Assembly: GCA_965218205.1 (NCBI GenBank)
Contig: OZ244590.1
Span: 2,170,001 to 2,234,000, forward strand
DNA: 64,000 nt
Reading direction: 5' to 3'
Source of the DNA: CBDDCA01 sp965218205
GTDB lineage: Bacteria; Spirochaetota; Spirochaetia; WTKD01; G963693115
The notes beneath the pieces were generated by a model. That model worked only from the letters and a program-made list of their open reading frames with translations, was not told the DNA's origin and ran no database searches. Both the position numbers and the translations under genes were made by a program. Position 1 is the first letter of the stretch. The number at the start of each line of letters is the position of its first letter. This document shows positions 18,309-27,084 of the stretch, one piece after another.

Positions 18309-19436
18309 TCAGTGCAAATAAAACTCATCAATTTGATGCAAATAATCAATAATAATATCTTCCATCTGCTTATATTCTACTAAAAAAGCATCATGTCCAT
18401 ATACCGAACTTATCTCCCTATACTGTACCTTAGGAATAAATGGAAGCACAGATTTCACTTCACGCGGGTAAAAAAGTATATCTGAATCAATGCCAATCTT
18501 TAACACATCAGCTTTAATAGACCCAAGTGCTTTCTCTATAGTTTCATGCTCACCTTGTATATTATGTTCATTCATCATTTCTAACAATCCCATATATGAA
18601 AAAATGTTAAATCGTTCAAGAAATTTTGTTCCTTGATACTCTAAATAACTACTCACCATTCTTTTCATATCATCTATTCTAAAAGGCTCTTCAAAGCCCT
18701 GCTCGTCAGCTTCATTTGAGAGTCGCATATTTACACTTTGAAACAGCTGAAAAATGATAGGAGAACGAAAAGAAAGAAAAGCAATCTGTCGTGCTAACTT
18801 TAATCCTTGTTTACCTGCATATATATCCTTGCGTTTCCATGATGGGTCAGAATAAATACTTTGTAACTGCAAATAATTATAAGCTACCATCCATGACGAA
18901 ATTTTTGCATTTGCAGCTATAATAATAGCAGTCCGTATTGCCTCAGGGTAGCTAACAAGCCATTGATATAATAACTGTCCTCCCATTGAAGTACCACATG
19001 CTATTCTTATTTTTGTAATCTCTAAATGCTCTCGCAATATATCAAACGCTCTTATACAATCTTTCATACTGATAAAAGGAAAATCATGTAAATACTGTTG
19101 TTGCGTTTTAGGATTAATATCCAAAGGAGAAATAGATCCATACGGTGAGATGGGATTATTCACACAGATAACACAGTACCTATTAGGATCAAACACATGC
19201 CTTTCTCCTACAATACCCGCCCACCACTTTGCAGGATTATCTGTTGCAGTAAGTGGATGAAGTATCCATACTACATTGTCTTTTTGTGCATTCAATGTTC
19301 CATACACAGTATAATGTAAACGAAAATCTTTGAAACAGTATCCTTTTTCTGTAACAAAATCTTTAATTGTATAAACGGCTTCGCTGATGCTAATAATTAC
19401 TCCTGCATAATAATACAAATAACTATGTGTATACAA
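18309..19436 (-). CDS. metX: MetX-like homoserine O-acetyltransferase family protein
   Basis: Alpha/beta-hydrolase acyltransferase that would acylate homoserine (or serine) for methionine/cysteine synthesis. Seen: FRLHYTVYGTLN, HPLTATDNPAKWW in the oxyanion region, the nucleophile elbow ACGTSMGGQLLYQW (Ser), and later acid and base candidates GIDSDILFYP (Asp) and YGHDAFLVE (His). The open frame begins with TTG at 19436 and has no ATG or GTG at its 5' end. AGGAG (minus strand, 19400-19404) lies just before ATT codons at 19397 and 19394, which would give a start ISISEAVYTIKDF of normal length for the family, so a rare ATT start is plausible. It follows the FmdB gene by 10 bases. Confidence 0.82.
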   Translation of the reverse strand: MYTHSYLYYYAGVIISISEAVYTIKDFVTEKGYCFKDFRLHYTVYGTLNAQKDNVVWILHPLTATDNPAKWWAGIVGERHVFDPNRYCVICVNNPISPYGSISPLDINPKTQQQYLHDFPFISMKDCIRAFDILREHLEITKIRIACGTSMGGQLLYQWLVSYPEAIRTAIIIAANAKISSWMVAYNYLQLQSIYSDPSWKRKDIYAGKQGLKLARQIAFLSFRSPIIFQLFQSVNMRLSNEADEQGFEEPFRIDDMKRMVSSYLEYQGTKFLERFNIFSYMGLLEMMNEHNIQGEHETIEKALGSIKADVLKIGIDSDILFYPREVKSVLPFIPKVQYREISSVYGHDAFLVEYKQMEDIIIDYLHQIDEFYLH

Positions 19437-19446
19437 TAGCTATACT

Positions 19447-19809
19447 CTATGTTACATTACTCTTTTTATTGGTAGTGCTTGTTCCTTTTGTTTTCTGTTT
19501 AGAAGAACCATCAGGAGAAGAATGTTCTTTTTTCTCCTTTTTAAGCGTACTCTCTGTAGTGCTTGTCGATGTTGAATCAGGCTTCTTATCTGTAGCTTTT
19601 GCATCTGCTTTTTTAGTACTATTCACAGGTTTACTGTCATTCACATAAAATCCATCTCCCTTAAACAGTACTCCTGCTCCTCCTGATATCAAGCGCTTAA
19701 GAGTCAAATTGCTACACTGAGGGCATTCTCTTTTAGGAGAATCTTTTATTGAATGAAATATTTCTATAACTTCATCACAACTTGAACATTGATAATCATA
19801 TGTTGGCAT
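19447..19809 (-). CDS. FmdB-family zinc-ribbon protein
   Basis: Small protein with the FmdB/CxxC-CxxC putative regulatory motif: MPTYDYQCSSCDEVIEIF, then CPQC, and GGAGVLFKGDGFYVND, the classic tail of the domain. The four cysteines (CxxC and CxxC) should bind zinc. The C-terminal half is a Lys/Ser/Thr-rich low-complexity tail (KADAKATDKKPDSTSTSTTE), common in this family. Function is not established in any close relative I can name. It is first in the run FmdB, metX, rsmI, flgM on the minus strand. The start ATG at 19809 follows AAGGA. Confidence 0.88.
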   Translation of the reverse strand: MPTYDYQCSSCDEVIEIFHSIKDSPKRECPQCSNLTLKRLISGGAGVLFKGDGFYVNDSKPVNSTKKADAKATDKKPDSTSTSTTESTLKKEKKEHSSPDGSSKQKTKGTSTTNKKSNVT

Positions 19810-19945
19810 AATACATCCTTTCTATATTATTGTATACTCTCTTTATTTTCTATTTATCTATACTTATTGTACTGTACTATAATACAGTACTTACTACATG
19901 TACACGGGCAACAACACCATACTACCCTATGGTATGTTTCCTTCG

Positions 19946-20713
19946 TTATTCTTCCCTAATAGGGATGCCAGCTTGCTTAAGAGCTGCCTTTATATCTGCA
20001 ATACTGTAGGTACCGTAATGCACCATCGATGCAATTAAAGCAGCATCAGCCTTCGCAGAAGACAATACTTCCACTAAATGATCTGGAGTACCAGCTCCTC
20101 CAGAAGCTACTACAGGGACAGTTACTTCTTCTGAAATACACTTTGTTATCACACACTCGTAGCCTTCCTTTGTTCCATCTGCATCTATACTATTGAGTAC
20201 AATCTCCCCTACCCCTCGATTAACAGCCTCTTTTGCCCAAGCCAGAGCATCCTTGTCTACTTTCTCTCTCCCTCCTCGAATAACAACCCTATACCCACTT
20301 GGCATCACTGCATCTGCTAATACATCCATCCCCAACACTATACATTGGCTTCCAAAGTGCTTTGCTCCTTCATCAATAATGGCTGGATTAAGTACCGCTA
20401 AACTATTAACACTTACTTTTTCTGCTCCAGCCAAAAGTAAGTTATGCATATCCTGTACTGATTGTATGCCTCCCCCCACCGAAAAAGGTATATATATATG
20501 TCTTGCTATATCCTTTACAATATGTATCATGATAGCCCTCTGTTCAAAAGACGCAGTAATATCATAAAACACTAATTCATCTGCCCCTGCCTCATAATAA
20601 TGCTGAGCAAGCTCTACAGGATCACCTATTTCACTATTATTCTTAAATCGAATGCCTTTTGTTACTTTTCCTTTACATACATCAAGACATACTATCACTC
20701 TTTTTTTTAACAT
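19946..20713 (-). CDS. hisF: Imidazole glycerol phosphate synthase cyclase subunit
   Basis: (beta/alpha)8-barrel that, with HisH, converts PRFAR and ammonia to imidazole glycerol phosphate and AICAR. Typical segments: RVIVCLDVCKGKVTKGIRF (catalytic Asp near the start), LVFYDITAS, PFSVGGGIQSVQDM, AEKVSVNSLAV, EIVLNSIDADGTKEGYE (second catalytic Asp) and VPVVASGGAGTPDHL. The partner hisH is not adjacent: a two-gene accessory module (20833-22357) separates them. No other his gene is in the window; HisH/HisF-like pairs also occur in surface-sugar amidotransferases, so histidine synthesis is likely but not proven. Confidence 0.92.
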   Translation of the reverse strand: MLKKRVIVCLDVCKGKVTKGIRFKNNSEIGDPVELAQHYYEAGADELVFYDITASFEQRAIMIHIVKDIARHIYIPFSVGGGIQSVQDMHNLLLAGAEKVSVNSLAVLNPAIIDEGAKHFGSQCIVLGMDVLADAVMPSGYRVVIRGGREKVDKDALAWAKEAVNRGVGEIVLNSIDADGTKEGYECVITKCISEEVTVPVVASGGAGTPDHLVEVLSSAKADAALIASMVHYGTYSIADIKAALKQAGIPIREE

Positions 20714-20832
20714 AATACAAGTACTATTTTTCTACATAGTATACAATACTGCATAGAAACTATTATTAGTATAGCAAATTAGCAAAGAAAAACAAAACAG
20801 CACGAGCAAAAATAATAAAATTTTTAGCACTA

Positions 20833-21729
20833 CTATAGAGGTGGATATCTTGTTGATAACTTCCTATACAAATCAAGTCTTTTTTGCCCAAATGATTCTC
20901 TCATAAAACGAGATGTATAGGTATATATCTTTTCAAAATCAGCCTCTTCATAATGCAACATATCTTCTTGATACTCTTCACGAAGCCCTTTATTTGCAAG
21001 AATAATATTTACATACGACTTAGGAAACCCTTTCATTTTAGATTCTTTTGCGTACATAAATCGTTTTTGTGCTTCAAATCCCCAACAAAAATCATATATC
21101 TCTTTCAATCTATCAGAATACTGACCATATTTAGGATGTTTATCTAGCTTTTTATGATACTCATGATCCAAATGTAATTCTAGACGAAACTTACGATCTA
21201 ATTTTACTATTGAAGCAAGAAGAAATGCTACCTCTACAGACACTGCTATATCATATGCATTACAGTGTTTTCCAAAACGAAACCCTATGTCCAAATAAAA
21301 ACTCACCCAGTCTTGTATTTCATCATTACTATCATATGTATAATACATACTATCATCATCGGCATTACTACTTCTATTTTTCCTATTACCAATTTCTGCC
21401 AATACCTTTTCATCCTCTTCAATAATCCATATTCTCCCTCTCACTGACTGATCAAAATCATTTGTTACTTCTATAATTTTCTGAAAATTATCATAATGCT
21501 TCATAAACTGACGCATGCTGTGTATCTTTTGACAAAAAATCCATTCATCTCCGAGAAATTTCCATAACGGTATTTCCAGATCTTGAAGTTTAGCGTTCAG
21601 ATCTTGAATATTCTCCATCCACTTTTTTTGACCATGTAATAACTTTAGCCCTGTGGAATCAACAATATCTATTGAGTAAAAACAGAAAAAATAATTAAGA
21701 GGCTTTGCGTTTTTCTTTTGCTTGCTCAC
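20833..21729 (-). CDS. Class III nucleotidyl-cyclase-like protein, partner of an ImmA/IrrE peptidase
   Basis: The 298-residue product has the signature of a class III cyclase: CFYSIDIVDSTGLKLL (metal Asp21), WKFLGDEWIFCQ (Asp61 in the GD turn) and, after an insertion, WVSFYLDIGFRFGKHCNAYD followed by AVSVEVAFLLA, which matches the VNxAAR region (Asp147 in place of Asn, Arg151 kept). The adenine/guanine-selecting residues cannot be assigned by eye. Such stand-alone cyclases make signals in the Pycsar anti-phage system, but no recognisable Pycsar effector (transmembrane or TIR) is adjacent. The C-terminal 110 residues are helical and unknown. GTG start with AAGGAA upstream; it overlaps the peptidase gene by 35 bases, so the two are translationally coupled. 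Confidence 0.7.
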   Translation of the reverse strand: MSKQKKNAKPLNYFFCFYSIDIVDSTGLKLLHGQKKWMENIQDLNAKLQDLEIPLWKFLGDEWIFCQKIHSMRQFMKHYDNFQKIIEVTNDFDQSVRGRIWIIEEDEKVLAEIGNRKNRSSNADDDSMYYTYDSNDEIQDWVSFYLDIGFRFGKHCNAYDIAVSVEVAFLLASIVKLDRKFRLELHLDHEYHKKLDKHPKYGQYSDRLKEIYDFCWGFEAQKRFMYAKESKMKGFPKSYVNIILANKGLREEYQEDMLHYEEADFEKIYTYTSRFMRESFGQKRLDLYRKLSTRYPPL

Positions 21730-22357
21730 GAATTAATTCCTTGATGGCAGTCTCCTCTTCAAATAAAGATAGTTTCATAACACTTTTAGGTATTCTGTTT
21801 TCAAATTTTTTAAGAATATCTTTAATACGAACACCTTCTTCCTCGTTTCTCTTTGCTTCAGTATAAATAAACTCAGCGACTTCTCTTAGAGAAACTAAAA
21901 AAATGGAGGCAAATACATCGGCTTCCCTTTCTACCAATGACTTTTCTACCCCATATTCTCTATCCACCACAGCACTTCTTTGAGCTTGATTGGGAAAAAT
22001 ATGTAATATAAGATGTCCAAATTCATGTAAGAGAGTAAATACTCTATTTCTATTCTCATTCTCGTCTGAAACATATATTATACTAACTTTAGCTCCTTCA
22101 TGATCCTCAGAATTAGGATCTGGTTGATACTGTAATTTTCCATAAGAATTATATATTTTCTCTCTTGTAGGAACAGAGAAAATTTTACATTCTACATTTT
22201 TCTCTTTTTCTAAGTAATTTTTTATGGCATTCCCTACATTTTTAACATCCTCAAAATTACATGACTTAAAAGAATCACTATCTCTCACCTCTTCAACAAT
22301 TTGCTCAATTTCGTCATATTTCTTAAATGAAGATTGTAATATACCTCTCATAATCAT
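21695..22357 (-). CDS. ImmA/IrrE-type zinc metallopeptidase
   Basis: A 220-residue predicted protease of the ImmA/IrrE superfamily. The zinc motif is LLHEFGHLILH (His111, Glu112, His115), and the third-ligand region LVEREADVFASIFLVS (Glu143/Glu145) is nearly the family consensus. Start ATG at 22357 follows AAGGAGG. A -10-like TATACT (22398-22403, minus strand) and six AGT repeats lie between promoter and ribosome site. The N-terminus has no XRE domain. It is first in a two-gene unit with the cyclase-like gene, and the substrate may be the cyclase product's effector or a repressor elsewhere; this is inference. Confidence 0.85.
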   Translation of the reverse strand: MIMRGILQSSFKKYDEIEQIVEEVRDSDSFKSCNFEDVKNVGNAIKNYLEKEKNVECKIFSVPTREKIYNSYGKLQYQPDPNSEDHEGAKVSIIYVSDENENRNRVFTLLHEFGHLILHIFPNQAQRSAVVDREYGVEKSLVEREADVFASIFLVSLREVAEFIYTEAKRNEEEGVRIKDILKKFENRIPKSVMKLSLFEEETAIKELIREQAKEKRKAS

Positions 22358-22382
22358 TACTAACCTCCTTTTTCATACAATA

Positions 22383-22400
22383 AGTAGTAGTAGTAGTAGT
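22383..22400. repeat. Trinucleotide microsatellite, six AGT units, in the leader of the ImmA/cyclase operon
   Basis: Six tandem AGT units (plus strand) sit between the -10-like TATACT (overlapping the last unit) and the AAGGAGG site of the peptidase gene. Copy number could alter leader length or promoter spacing. Only 23 bases separate it from the 3' end of hisH. Confidence 0.8.
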
Positions 22401-22403
22401 ATA
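22398..22403 (-). promoter_or_regulatory. -10-like TATACT for the ImmA/cyclase operon
   Basis: Minus-strand TATACT lies about 40 bases before the peptidase start. The -35 would fall close to the hisH stop and is weak. An own promoter separate from the his genes fits an inserted module. Confidence 0.45.
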
Positions 22404-22423
22404 CCATATTTAGTACTATAAAT

Positions 22424-23035
22424 CTAGTAATAAGACAAAAAGTTACGTAGTAACTGCAACCCACTTGCACCCGATTTTTCAGGATGAAACTGTACCCCAA
22501 ACACAGATTCCTTTGCTATGATAGAAGAAAAAGAAACAATATAATCAGTATATGCAAGAGTAGTATCTTCTGTTTCAGTAGATAAGTAATACGAATGAAC
22601 AAAATACATATTTGTTCTATTTTGTATATCCTTTAATAACGGGGTATTCTCCTGTGTAAAGCGTATAGTATTCCATCCCATATGCGGTATTTTATCATGT
22701 TTATGTTCTGCCTTAAATTTTTTACAATGCCCCGAAATAATATTCAAACAATCACGAGACCCTTCCTCAGTAAACGATAGCAACACTTGTGCACCAACAC
22801 AAATACCAAGAAGAGGATTTCCTTTTGCTGCCCAATCAATCAATACTTCTGTCCATCCTAACGTATACAAACATTGCATCATATACGAACCATCACCAAC
22901 GCCTGGCACAATAACATGCGTACAACGATGAATATCCTTTTCCTTTGAGCTAATAAGAGGAGTATATCCTAAGTATTCCAGACTATTCTTTACTGACGCA
23001 AGGTTTCCTGCTCCGTAATCAACCACTAATACCAT
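22424..23035 (-). CDS. hisH: Imidazole glycerol phosphate synthase glutamine amidotransferase subunit
   Basis: Class I glutamine amidotransferase that supplies ammonia to HisF. The N-terminus is LVVDYGAGNLASVKNSL, the oxyanion strand VIVPGVGDGSYMMQCL, the nucleophile LGICVGAQVLLSF (Cys), and the His-Glu pair FGVQFHPEKSG, all expected. Length 203 is standard. It follows the Tp0453-like gene by 17 bases on the same strand and is separated from hisF by the cyclase/ImmA module. Confidence 0.95.
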   Translation of the reverse strand: MVLVVDYGAGNLASVKNSLEYLGYTPLISSKEKDIHRCTHVIVPGVGDGSYMMQCLYTLGWTEVLIDWAAKGNPLLGICVGAQVLLSFTEEGSRDCLNIISGHCKKFKAEHKHDKIPHMGWNTIRFTQENTPLLKDIQNRTNMYFVHSYYLSTETEDTTLAYTDYIVSFSSIIAKESVFGVQFHPEKSGASGLQLLRNFLSYY

Positions 23036-23052
23036 AAAAGATGTAATAACCT

Positions 23053-23928
23053 CTAATTATACGAAAAGTTTGTAATATATGCCATATATTCATCTATTTT
23101 TTTAGGAGATATATGAATTCCCTTAATAATCATTGTCGTATCAACAGATGTAATAAATGGAAGAGAAGTATTTTCTCGTACATCAAAATTATCCAGTATT
23201 GCTGGAAGTATTATTTTAATAGTTGCTAAATCCTTTCGTAGCCCCGAATAAGGAATGGCAACAGTGGTAAGCAAGTACCCTGCTGCATCATATCCATTAG
23301 AAGTAATGAATCCCCACTCAGGAGAAAACCCACTATCAAACAAAAATTTGTCAGTAAAATCAAGTTTTCCATGTATCCAAAAACCACTTTCTGGATCAAC
23401 AATATCTTTAATAGCATCATTAAGCTGCCAATCAAAAAGCAAATGTAAGTATAACTCTGGATCAATATTAGTAATTGCAACTACATTTTTATACTGCATA
23501 TCAAAATAAAGCATACCATACTCTGGTTCAGAAAGCGACCATAATCGCCCATCAACCCCCATAGCTTGCATACTGCTTACTCTCAATATATTTTTTTTAC
23601 TCACAAGACTATCAAATCGAGCCTCAATAAACACTAAAAAATTATCGTCTATCTTATTTACATATATCTTTCTAATGAGATTCCCAAACAGAGTAATGTC
23701 AATATTAACATTTTTCAATATTTTTGCTGTAATTTTCTTTATAAGAGACGAATCTTGCACAAAAGCATATAAAGAAAAGCCACTATAAAAGGGACTCTTT
23801 GGTAATTTCACTTCAGTAGCTACAGGAGCTTTTACTGTCTCTTCATTTTCCTCAGAAGAAACACAGCCTGTAGTTGACACAATGATAACAAAGAGAAGTA
23901 CCAAAGAAAAATATATATTACGCTTCAT
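23053..23928 (-). CDS. Tp0453-like outer-membrane-associated lipoprotein
   Basis: A 291-residue lipoprotein: signal peptide ending STTGC (acylated Cys22), then an acidic linker and a mature domain with amphipathic segments. Size, lipobox position and above all location directly after ileS recall Treponema pallidum Tp0453, a periplasm-facing lipoprotein of the outer membrane that inserts amphipathic helices into bilayers. The resemblance is by context and layout; I have not aligned the proteins. It overlaps the ileS stop by 11 bases, so expression should be coupled to ileS. Confidence 0.7.
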   Translation of the reverse strand: MKRNIYFSLVLLFVIIVSTTGCVSSEENEETVKAPVATEVKLPKSPFYSGFSLYAFVQDSSLIKKITAKILKNVNIDITLFGNLIRKIYVNKIDDNFLVFIEARFDSLVSKKNILRVSSMQAMGVDGRLWSLSEPEYGMLYFDMQYKNVVAITNIDPELYLHLLFDWQLNDAIKDIVDPESGFWIHGKLDFTDKFLFDSGFSPEWGFITSNGYDAAGYLLTTVAIPYSGLRKDLATIKIILPAILDNFDVRENTSLPFITSVDTTMIIKGIHISPKKIDEYMAYITNFSYN

Positions 23929-26900
23929 GTATTTTTTTCATCCCAATTTCAATAGATACAGAGTTTACATCATACATAGTAGAGACAAAAGAGTCAGAGG
24001 TCTTGTTTCTACTTATTACAATATGCTCTGCCAATGTTTCTTCCATCACATACGACTTAAAAGATTCAAGTGCAGACATATACATATCATCATTTAATGT
24101 TACTTCTAATTTTATTCTATCAGTTATGGTAAAATTTTGCTCTCTTCGTTGTATTTGTATTAAACGAATAATATCTCGAACAATGCCTTCTTGTTGTAAC
24201 TCTAATGTAAGTGTAGGATCAAGTGCAACGGTCATAGAACCTTCGTTTAATACTTTAAGATTATCTTTTTCAAGCCTGTCCACAATAACATTGTCTTTAT
24301 GTAATTCTACTTCCTGACCATCTACTTCAATAGTGAGAGTAGTACCTTCTAGTAATGATCGAATTTGATTAGAATTGAGGGACGCAATCATCTGAGCAGC
24401 CTGCTTCATATTTTTTCCTAACACTTTTCCTAGCACTTTGAAATTAGCTTTTACCTGATATGAAACAAGATCTTCTTCATTTTGACGAAATACTACTGTT
24501 TTTACATTAAGCTCTTCTTTGAGTATATCTTCCATTTCTTGTAACGCTATTCGCTCCTCCATATTTCTCGTAACAATATACAGAGTAGCTAACGGCTGCC
24601 GATTCTTTAGTTGATACATACTTCGTATTCCTCTTCCCAAAAATACAGCTTTTTGTACCGAAGACATACGTTGTTCTAAATCGGCATCTCTTGCATATAT
24701 CGGTGTAGGAAAATCACATAAATGCACTGACTCAGGCATTCCTTCTATTTTAAGATTCTGATAAATTTCCTCACTGATAAATGGCACTATAGGGGCAGTA
24801 AGCATAACAAAGTTTATAAGTACCCGATATAAACACTCATAGCCTTCAATTTTATCATAATCATTTATGCTTCTCCAGAACCTTCTTCGAGAACGCCTAA
24901 TATACCAGTTATTCAATATATCTAAGAAATTATATAATGCTTTTAATGCTACCAAAATAGTATACTGATCTAAACAGCGATCTACAGTCTCTATAAGCAA
25001 TGACAGTTCTGAAAGTATCCATTGATCAAGAGGATTCTTTGCAACAAAATCATCTAAGGTACTGGGTGTTACTCCATCTATATTGGCATATGTTACGAAA
25101 AAACTATACGCACTCCATAAGGGAAGCAAAAAACGTTTTGTTTCTTCTTTAAGCTGTTCATCAGAATATTTTAAGTCTTCAGCCTTTAATACCGAAGAAT
25201 TCATAAGAAACAATCTCAGAGCATCTGCACCAAAAGTATGTATCACTTCCATAGGATCAGTAAAGTTACGTTCAGATTTACTCATTTTTTTGCCATCTTC
25301 AGCCAGCACTAAACCGTTTACAATAACATTATTAAATGCTGGGGCATCAAATAAAGCAGCAGCCAACACAGTAAGAGTATAAAACCATCCTCTTGTTTGA
25401 TCCAAGCCTTCACTAATAAAATCGGCAGGATAATTATTTTCAAAAAACTCCTTATTCTCAAAAGGATAGTGATTTTGAGCATAGGGCATAGCCCCTGATT
25501 CAAACCAACAATCTAACACCTCAGGAGTACGTCTCATTGTACCTTTTCCGTCTGGTGCTTCCCATGTTATTTCATCTATCTTATGCTTATGCAAATCATC
25601 AATCTTTTGTCCTGACTTCATTTCTAAATCTTTGACAGAACCAATAACCTCAATGCAAGACTCATCCTCATTCATCCATACAGGTAAAGGGTTGCCCCAG
25701 TATCTATTACGGGATATAGCCCATTCCTGAGCATTGTCTAACCATTTTCCAAAACGCCCCTGTTTTAAGTGTGATGGTTGCCATGTAATTGTATTATTTG
25801 CCTGTATCATCTTCTGCTTTATTTTTGCTATATCAACAAACCAAGAACTTACCGCCCTATAAATAAGCGGCTTCTTTGTTCTATAACAAAATGGATAATT
25901 ATGTAAATATTGCTCACGCTTTACAAGGTTTCCTTCTTCTTTTAAACGCTGAATAATAGGCTTATCAGCATCTTTTACAAACATCCCCTCATAATCAGGA
26001 ACCTCATTAGTAAATTTACATTCCGCATCAATAGGACATACTACAGGAAGTCCTGCTTTCTTACAAACAATAGCATAATCATCTTCTCCAAAGCCTCCTG
26101 CCATATGTACAATGCCTGTACCCTCATCAGTACTCACAAAATCAGCACTATGCACAACAAATCCCCCTTGTGAAGCCAAATCACTAAAATAAGGAAATAA
26201 CGGCTCATAGGACAGTCCCACCAAATCTCTCCCTTTATATCGCTGTACTATACTGTATTCTGATGCATCTTTATAATAATAAGAAAGACGTTCCTCAGCT
26301 AAAATATAGATTGCATCTTTATCTTGTACTTTTGCATACTTAATTTCATCTCCTACTGCTAACCCTTGATTAGAAGGAAGTGTCCAAGGAGTAGTTGTCC
26401 ATGCAAGAAAAAATTCATTGTGTGCATTTTGTACCTTAAAACGCACAGTAACCGATGGATCATATACCTGTTGATACCCTCCTAAGTTCACTTCAAAATT
26501 AGACAAAGGGGTAGCAAGCAGCGGACTATACGGAAGAATATAAAACCCCTTATAAATATATCCTTTATCCCATAATGTCTTAAATACCCACCAAATTGAT
26601 TCCATATAAGGAAGATCCATTGTTTTATAATCATTGTCAAAATCAACCCATCTCCCAAGCCGCTCAATAACCTCCCTCCATTCAGATGTATAGCGTAATA
26701 CAATACTTCGACAATGTTCATTAAATTTTGCAATACCAAATTTCTCAATATCAGTCTTCCCCGAAAGCCCCATTTCCTTCTCTACCTCGTACTCCACTGG
26801 CAAACCATGACAATCCCAGCCAAATCTTCGCAACACATGTTTCCCTTTCATAGTATGATAGCGAGGAATGATATCTTTTACTGTACTAGGAACAAAATGC

Positions 26901-27070
26901 CCAAAATGAGGAAGCCCTGTAGCAAAAGGAGGACCATCATAAAAAACAAACTCTTCTTTCCCTCTATTTTTCTCAAGAGATTTCTTAAAAATATTCTGTT
27001 GTTTCCAAAAAGATAATATATTTTCTTCTATTTTTGCAAACTGTACTCTTGTACTTACTTCACGATACAT
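23918..27070 (-). CDS. ileS: Isoleucyl-tRNA synthetase
   Basis: Class I synthetase charging tRNA-Ile, with an editing domain. The HIGH motif appears as PHFGHFVPST within FYDGPPFATGLPHFGHF, the editing domain includes WTTTPWTLPSNQGLAVG and TGIVHMAGGFGEDDY, and the KMSKS loop is GKKMSKSERNF. At 1050 residues it belongs to the longer, eukaryote-like IleRS clade found in spirochaetes. The anticodon-binding domain follows (NWYIRRSRRRFWRS). The PASTA-protein gene ends 14 bases upstream. Confidence 0.97.
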   Translation of the reverse strand: MYREVSTRVQFAKIEENILSFWKQQNIFKKSLEKNRGKEEFVFYDGPPFATGLPHFGHFVPSTVKDIIPRYHTMKGKHVLRRFGWDCHGLPVEYEVEKEMGLSGKTDIEKFGIAKFNEHCRSIVLRYTSEWREVIERLGRWVDFDNDYKTMDLPYMESIWWVFKTLWDKGYIYKGFYILPYSPLLATPLSNFEVNLGGYQQVYDPSVTVRFKVQNAHNEFFLAWTTTPWTLPSNQGLAVGDEIKYAKVQDKDAIYILAEERLSYYYKDASEYSIVQRYKGRDLVGLSYEPLFPYFSDLASQGGFVVHSADFVSTDEGTGIVHMAGGFGEDDYAIVCKKAGLPVVCPIDAECKFTNEVPDYEGMFVKDADKPIIQRLKEEGNLVKREQYLHNYPFCYRTKKPLIYRAVSSWFVDIAKIKQKMIQANNTITWQPSHLKQGRFGKWLDNAQEWAISRNRYWGNPLPVWMNEDESCIEVIGSVKDLEMKSGQKIDDLHKHKIDEITWEAPDGKGTMRRTPEVLDCWFESGAMPYAQNHYPFENKEFFENNYPADFISEGLDQTRGWFYTLTVLAAALFDAPAFNNVIVNGLVLAEDGKKMSKSERNFTDPMEVIHTFGADALRLFLMNSSVLKAEDLKYSDEQLKEETKRFLLPLWSAYSFFVTYANIDGVTPSTLDDFVAKNPLDQWILSELSLLIETVDRCLDQYTILVALKALYNFLDILNNWYIRRSRRRFWRSINDYDKIEGYECLYRVLINFVMLTAPIVPFISEEIYQNLKIEGMPESVHLCDFPTPIYARDADLEQRMSSVQKAVFLGRGIRSMYQLKNRQPLATLYIVTRNMEERIALQEMEDILKEELNVKTVVFRQNEEDLVSYQVKANFKVLGKVLGKNMKQAAQMIASLNSNQIRSLLEGTTLTIEVDGQEVELHKDNVIVDRLEKDNLKVLNEGSMTVALDPTLTLELQQEGIVRDIIRLIQIQRREQNFTITDRIKLEVTLNDDMYMSALESFKSYVMEETLAEHIVISRNKTSDSFVSTMYDVNSVSIEIGMKKIHEA

Positions 27071-27084
27071 ATTATTCCTTCCAT

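Noticed and set aside
20833..22357. A standard Pycsar system
   Set aside because: The cyclase-like protein fits in part, but no transmembrane or TIR effector gene is adjacent; the partner is a metallopeptidase, so the label would be premature.
22383..22400. CRISPR-like or other array
   Set aside because: It is a simple six-unit trinucleotide repeat with no spacers. No CRISPR repeats or cas genes were seen anywhere in the window.
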